Assembly: GCF_019097595.1 (NCBI RefSeq)
Contig: NC_080731.1
Coordinates: forward strand, 8,809,071-8,873,070
DNA from: Hemibagrus wyckioides
Lineage: Eukaryota > Chordata > Actinopteri > Siluriformes > Bagridae
Reading direction: 5' to 3'
Length of the DNA stretch: 64,000 nucleotides
Position 1 is the stretch's first letter; every line of letters begins with the position of its first letter. The notes under the pieces are model-generated. The model was not told the DNA's origin. It made no database searches and worked only from the letters and a program-made list of their open reading frames with translations. The position numbers and the translations under genes were made by a program. Positions 61,291-64,000 of this stretch are shown here, piece after piece.

Positions 61291-61959
61291 AGTAAACTAC
61301 ACGTCAAAACGTATAGCTATATGAGATTCCACCAGTTTCTGTTATCCTTAATGCTTATATTTGCTGGTCTGGTTTTGAAGTAAAGTGAAGAAGTGCTTTA
61401 TGTTGCTGTCATTTCGATTTAAATAGCATTATTGCGTCAAGTGATATCATATCTGCGAGTTATTTTGAGCTTCTCCTTTCCAGGAAAGCTAAAAGCCATA
61501 TTTTAAGGAATAGACTTCTGCGTGAAATAGGGCAAGGTTTAAAGGAAAGCAGAATGAAGTCATGTGATTGTCTAAATTGAATCTGATCAGTTGGAGGGGT
61601 CATGTGCTGGTTAAAGTAGTACTTAAAGTGGAGCTCTTATGAATGCTGGATACATTTTTGAAGTTAGGAATGTCAGTGATTATAATTAGGCTTATTCTTA
61701 TTTGAACTAAACTGGCTTTACTGTGTCTTTTTTTTTTTTCTTTCCAGACCAATTTTGTTGTCGTAGATAAAAATCGCTTGTCGTAGAAATATTTTAGTCA
61801 GTGGTACTGTGAGTGAAGATAAAGTTCTGACAAATGTACGGTTAAAATCTCACGGTTGTACGACTTGCTATGGTGTTCGTCTCAAGCAGGCTTTACAGTG
61901 TTCGAAAGTTGGCCCTGATTCACTGCCGCAGGCACATCATAAAGGATAATGTTTGGTCG

Positions 61960-62660
61960 GTGGTCTTGGATTGCCCCTTCCTGTTCCAACATGACTGCAC
62001 ACCAGTACACAAAGCAAGGTTCATAAAGACATGTATGAGCGAGTTTGGTGTGGAGGAACTGCACAGAATCCTGACCTCAACCTGATAGCACACCTTTGGG
62101 ATGAATTAGAGTGGAGACTGCGAGCCAGGTCAAAACTGGGACGTCTGCCTTTACATACGCATGAATGTAATATGGAGTTGTCCCGCCCTTTGCAGCTATA
62201 ACAGCTTCAGCTCTTCTGGGAAGGCTTTCCACCAGGTTTAGGAGTGTGTTTATGGGAATTTTTGACCATTCCACTAGAAGAGCTTTTGTGAGGTCAGGTA
62301 CTGATGTTGGACAGAAGGTCTGGCTCACAGTCTCTGCTCTAATTCATCCCAAAGGTGTTCTATCAGGTTGGAGGAGGTCAGGACTCTGTGAAGTTCCTCC
62401 ACACCAAACTCTCTCATCCATGTCTTTATGGACCTTGCTTTGTGCACTGGTGTGCAGTCATGTTGGAACAGGAAGGGGTCATCCCCAAACTGTTCACACA
62501 AAGTTGGGAGCATGAAATTGTCCAAAATGTCTTGGTATGGCTGAAGCATTAAGAGTTCCTTTCACTGGAACTAAGGGGCCGAGACCAACCCCTGAAAAAC
62601 AACATCTGAATCCAATGATTTGGAGGGGTGTCCCAAAACTTTTGGCAGTATAGTGTCAAT
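61960..62660. mobile_element. Fold-back Tc1-like derivative (mob1 intron 1)
   Basis: A plus-strand transposase fragment (FLFQHDCTPVHKARFIKTCM and EFGVEELHRILTST) is followed about 200 bp later by the same region on the minus strand (FLFQHDCTPVHKARSIKTWM, EFGVEELHRVLTSS). The spacer encodes the transposase end on the minus strand (LLNLVESLPRRAEAVIAAKG). Its right edge reads aaaacttttggcagtatagt, a usual terminus. Confidence 0.75.
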
Positions 62661-62669
62661 GTTAGTGGT

Positions 62670-63029
62670 GATGGCAAAATGTAAATAAAATATATAGGGT
62701 TTAAAAGAACAGCAGTTTGTTGAATTGTGACAGTGAAGGAAATACTTCTGTAATGTCTCATCACACTCTTGTCATGACGGGACATAAATGCATCCTGGAG
62801 GCTTTATACAGGAAAAAACCGTTTCTGTTTGTGTTATTTTGTGCACAAGCCTAGATTGCGCTGATTGATGGTGTAGGCAGAATGTGGTGTTTTTCTATGC
62901 GGCATGACAAGTAATAAACTTAAAGAAGTGTAAAACCAGCTTAACAGGCAGGCTGTCATGTCAGTCGACAGAGACGAATGTGAAAAGCTATTATTTTCAT
63001 TTCATACATTTCTTAAAGTAATGCATGTA

Positions 63030-63065
<36 letters not shown>

Positions 63066-64000
63066 AAAAAAACATTAAAAAGCTAGTGTTTTAGGATTAA
63101 GGACTAAATGATGCACAGTTTGGAACAAGTTGTGACCCTGAGTGTGTGATAAGTGTTAGGTATATTATTGTTGTGCTTGTTAAAGGTCAGCAGTTTCCAC
63201 CGTCACTCTATATTAGACTTTTTTCCGTCAGCCAGCTTCGGTTTCATGAAACCCACAGTTCCTCAAAATGCCCTCTCTCACGCGGTGCTGCAGTGTGTGT
63301 TACGGAAGCTCCTCGATGTAAGAAAATGTCAGTATAAGCTTTATTATCTAGGCATGTGATGTGTGCTGTAGCATCAACTGTTTAGTTTATCCCACGTAGC
63401 AGTCACTTGACCTCAGGAAATGTTGTTCGCATGAGGCTCTTCCTTAAAGAACAGCAAACCACTGTCCATTCAGATTCTGAGGGAATGACGTGAAGCTAAA
63501 CTCCATTATTCTGACATTATTCATAGCTCACTATTCTCAAAGAAATGTTACAAGAATTAAAAAAAAAAGCCGAACAGCAAGTCTGACCGTATATATATAA
63601 GCATTAATAAGTAGTGTATAAATGTTCTTATGTGCATCGTAGGACACAACCAGCCGTCTTTGGATCGAGCAGTTAGTCATATAAATGTCATTTTGATCCT
63701 AATGTGTTCTGTCAGAGGAAACGTCAGGAATAAAACGCTTCATGATTCCCGTAAGTAGACTTGTTTACAGGTTTCGAGGTTATTGTGTCGAAGAATGTGG
63801 CACAGAAATACAGCTACACATCTGATCTACAGGACAGTGCAATCTGTCTTAAAGCAGGGAGTCTTTAATGCATTATAACTGCAGGTTGCATTTCAGCACT
63901 GTGTTAAAACTCGTCCCCACTGACCAACCAAACTAGTCTAAGGAAGTCCTTTCACAGTTTTAACAGCTTTTTCAAATCTATATTAGGTCAAGTGACATTT
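62670..64000. other. mob1 intron 1, remainder
   Basis: A (GAT)n microsatellite lies at 63031-63064. I see no exon, RNA gene or recognisable transposon; the remaining mob1 exons must lie further on. Confidence 0.5.

Overview
The window is vertebrate nuclear DNA, almost certainly from a teleost fish. The evidence is multi-exon genes with GT-AG introns, several Tc1-like elements, fish-type tRNA-derived SINEs, L1 and other LINE remnants, and long AT/ATCT microsatellites. The gene order rufy3 - grsf1 - mob1 matches the conserved vertebrate block on human 4q13.3. An otophysan such as a catfish is a guess I cannot confirm.

1-21.4 kb, minus strand: a tandem cluster of five intact four-exon CXC chemokine genes (ELR-negative, CXCL9/10/11-like, 95 codons each). 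A unit of about 9.65 kb holding two genes plus flanking transposon debris is present twice at near identity, and a fifth gene closes the array. The third gene (10163-10733) is a hybrid: exons 3-4 match the fifth gene and exons 1-2 match the first gene. That is the product expected from unequal crossing-over between paralogues. Upstream of the genes lies a conserved non-coding module, seen seven times, each with a full interferon-stimulated response element (GAAANNGAAAC). Two of the seven modules have lost their gene to retroelement insertions.

21.9-29.4 kb: a degenerate LINE whose 3' region is split by about 6.2 kb of a 21-bp minisatellite (about 295 units). Long open frames inside it are artefacts of the 21-bp period.

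29.4-34.2 kb: intergenic, with a SINE, a Tc1-like remnant and a four-fold imperfect tandem repeat that runs up to the next promoter.

34.3-53.0 kb, plus strand: rufy3 (RUN domain, coiled coils, FYVE-like zinc finger; adaptor for lysosome/motor traffic and neuronal polarity). I could phase all exons: 18 coding exons for a 633-residue long form, an alternative last exon for a 470-residue short form, a candidate alternative first exon at 34337, and a candidate 60-bp phase-neutral cassette exon at 43262. Both candidate promoters contain TCACGTGAC, a CLEAR-like E-box.

53.3-59.0 kb, minus strand: grsf1 (three quasi-RRM mitochondrial RNA-granule protein), 9 coding exons, 380 residues, with one GC-AG intron. 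It lies tail-to-tail with rufy3.

60.1-64 kb, plus strand: the promoter and first coding exon (14 coding nt) of a mob1 gene, head-to-head with grsf1. Its other exons lie beyond the window. The promoter has a perfect TCTCGCGAGA palindrome. Introns and spacers carry Tc1-type MITEs, a hAT MITE with intact 8-bp target duplication, nested SINEs and a fold-back Tc1 derivative.
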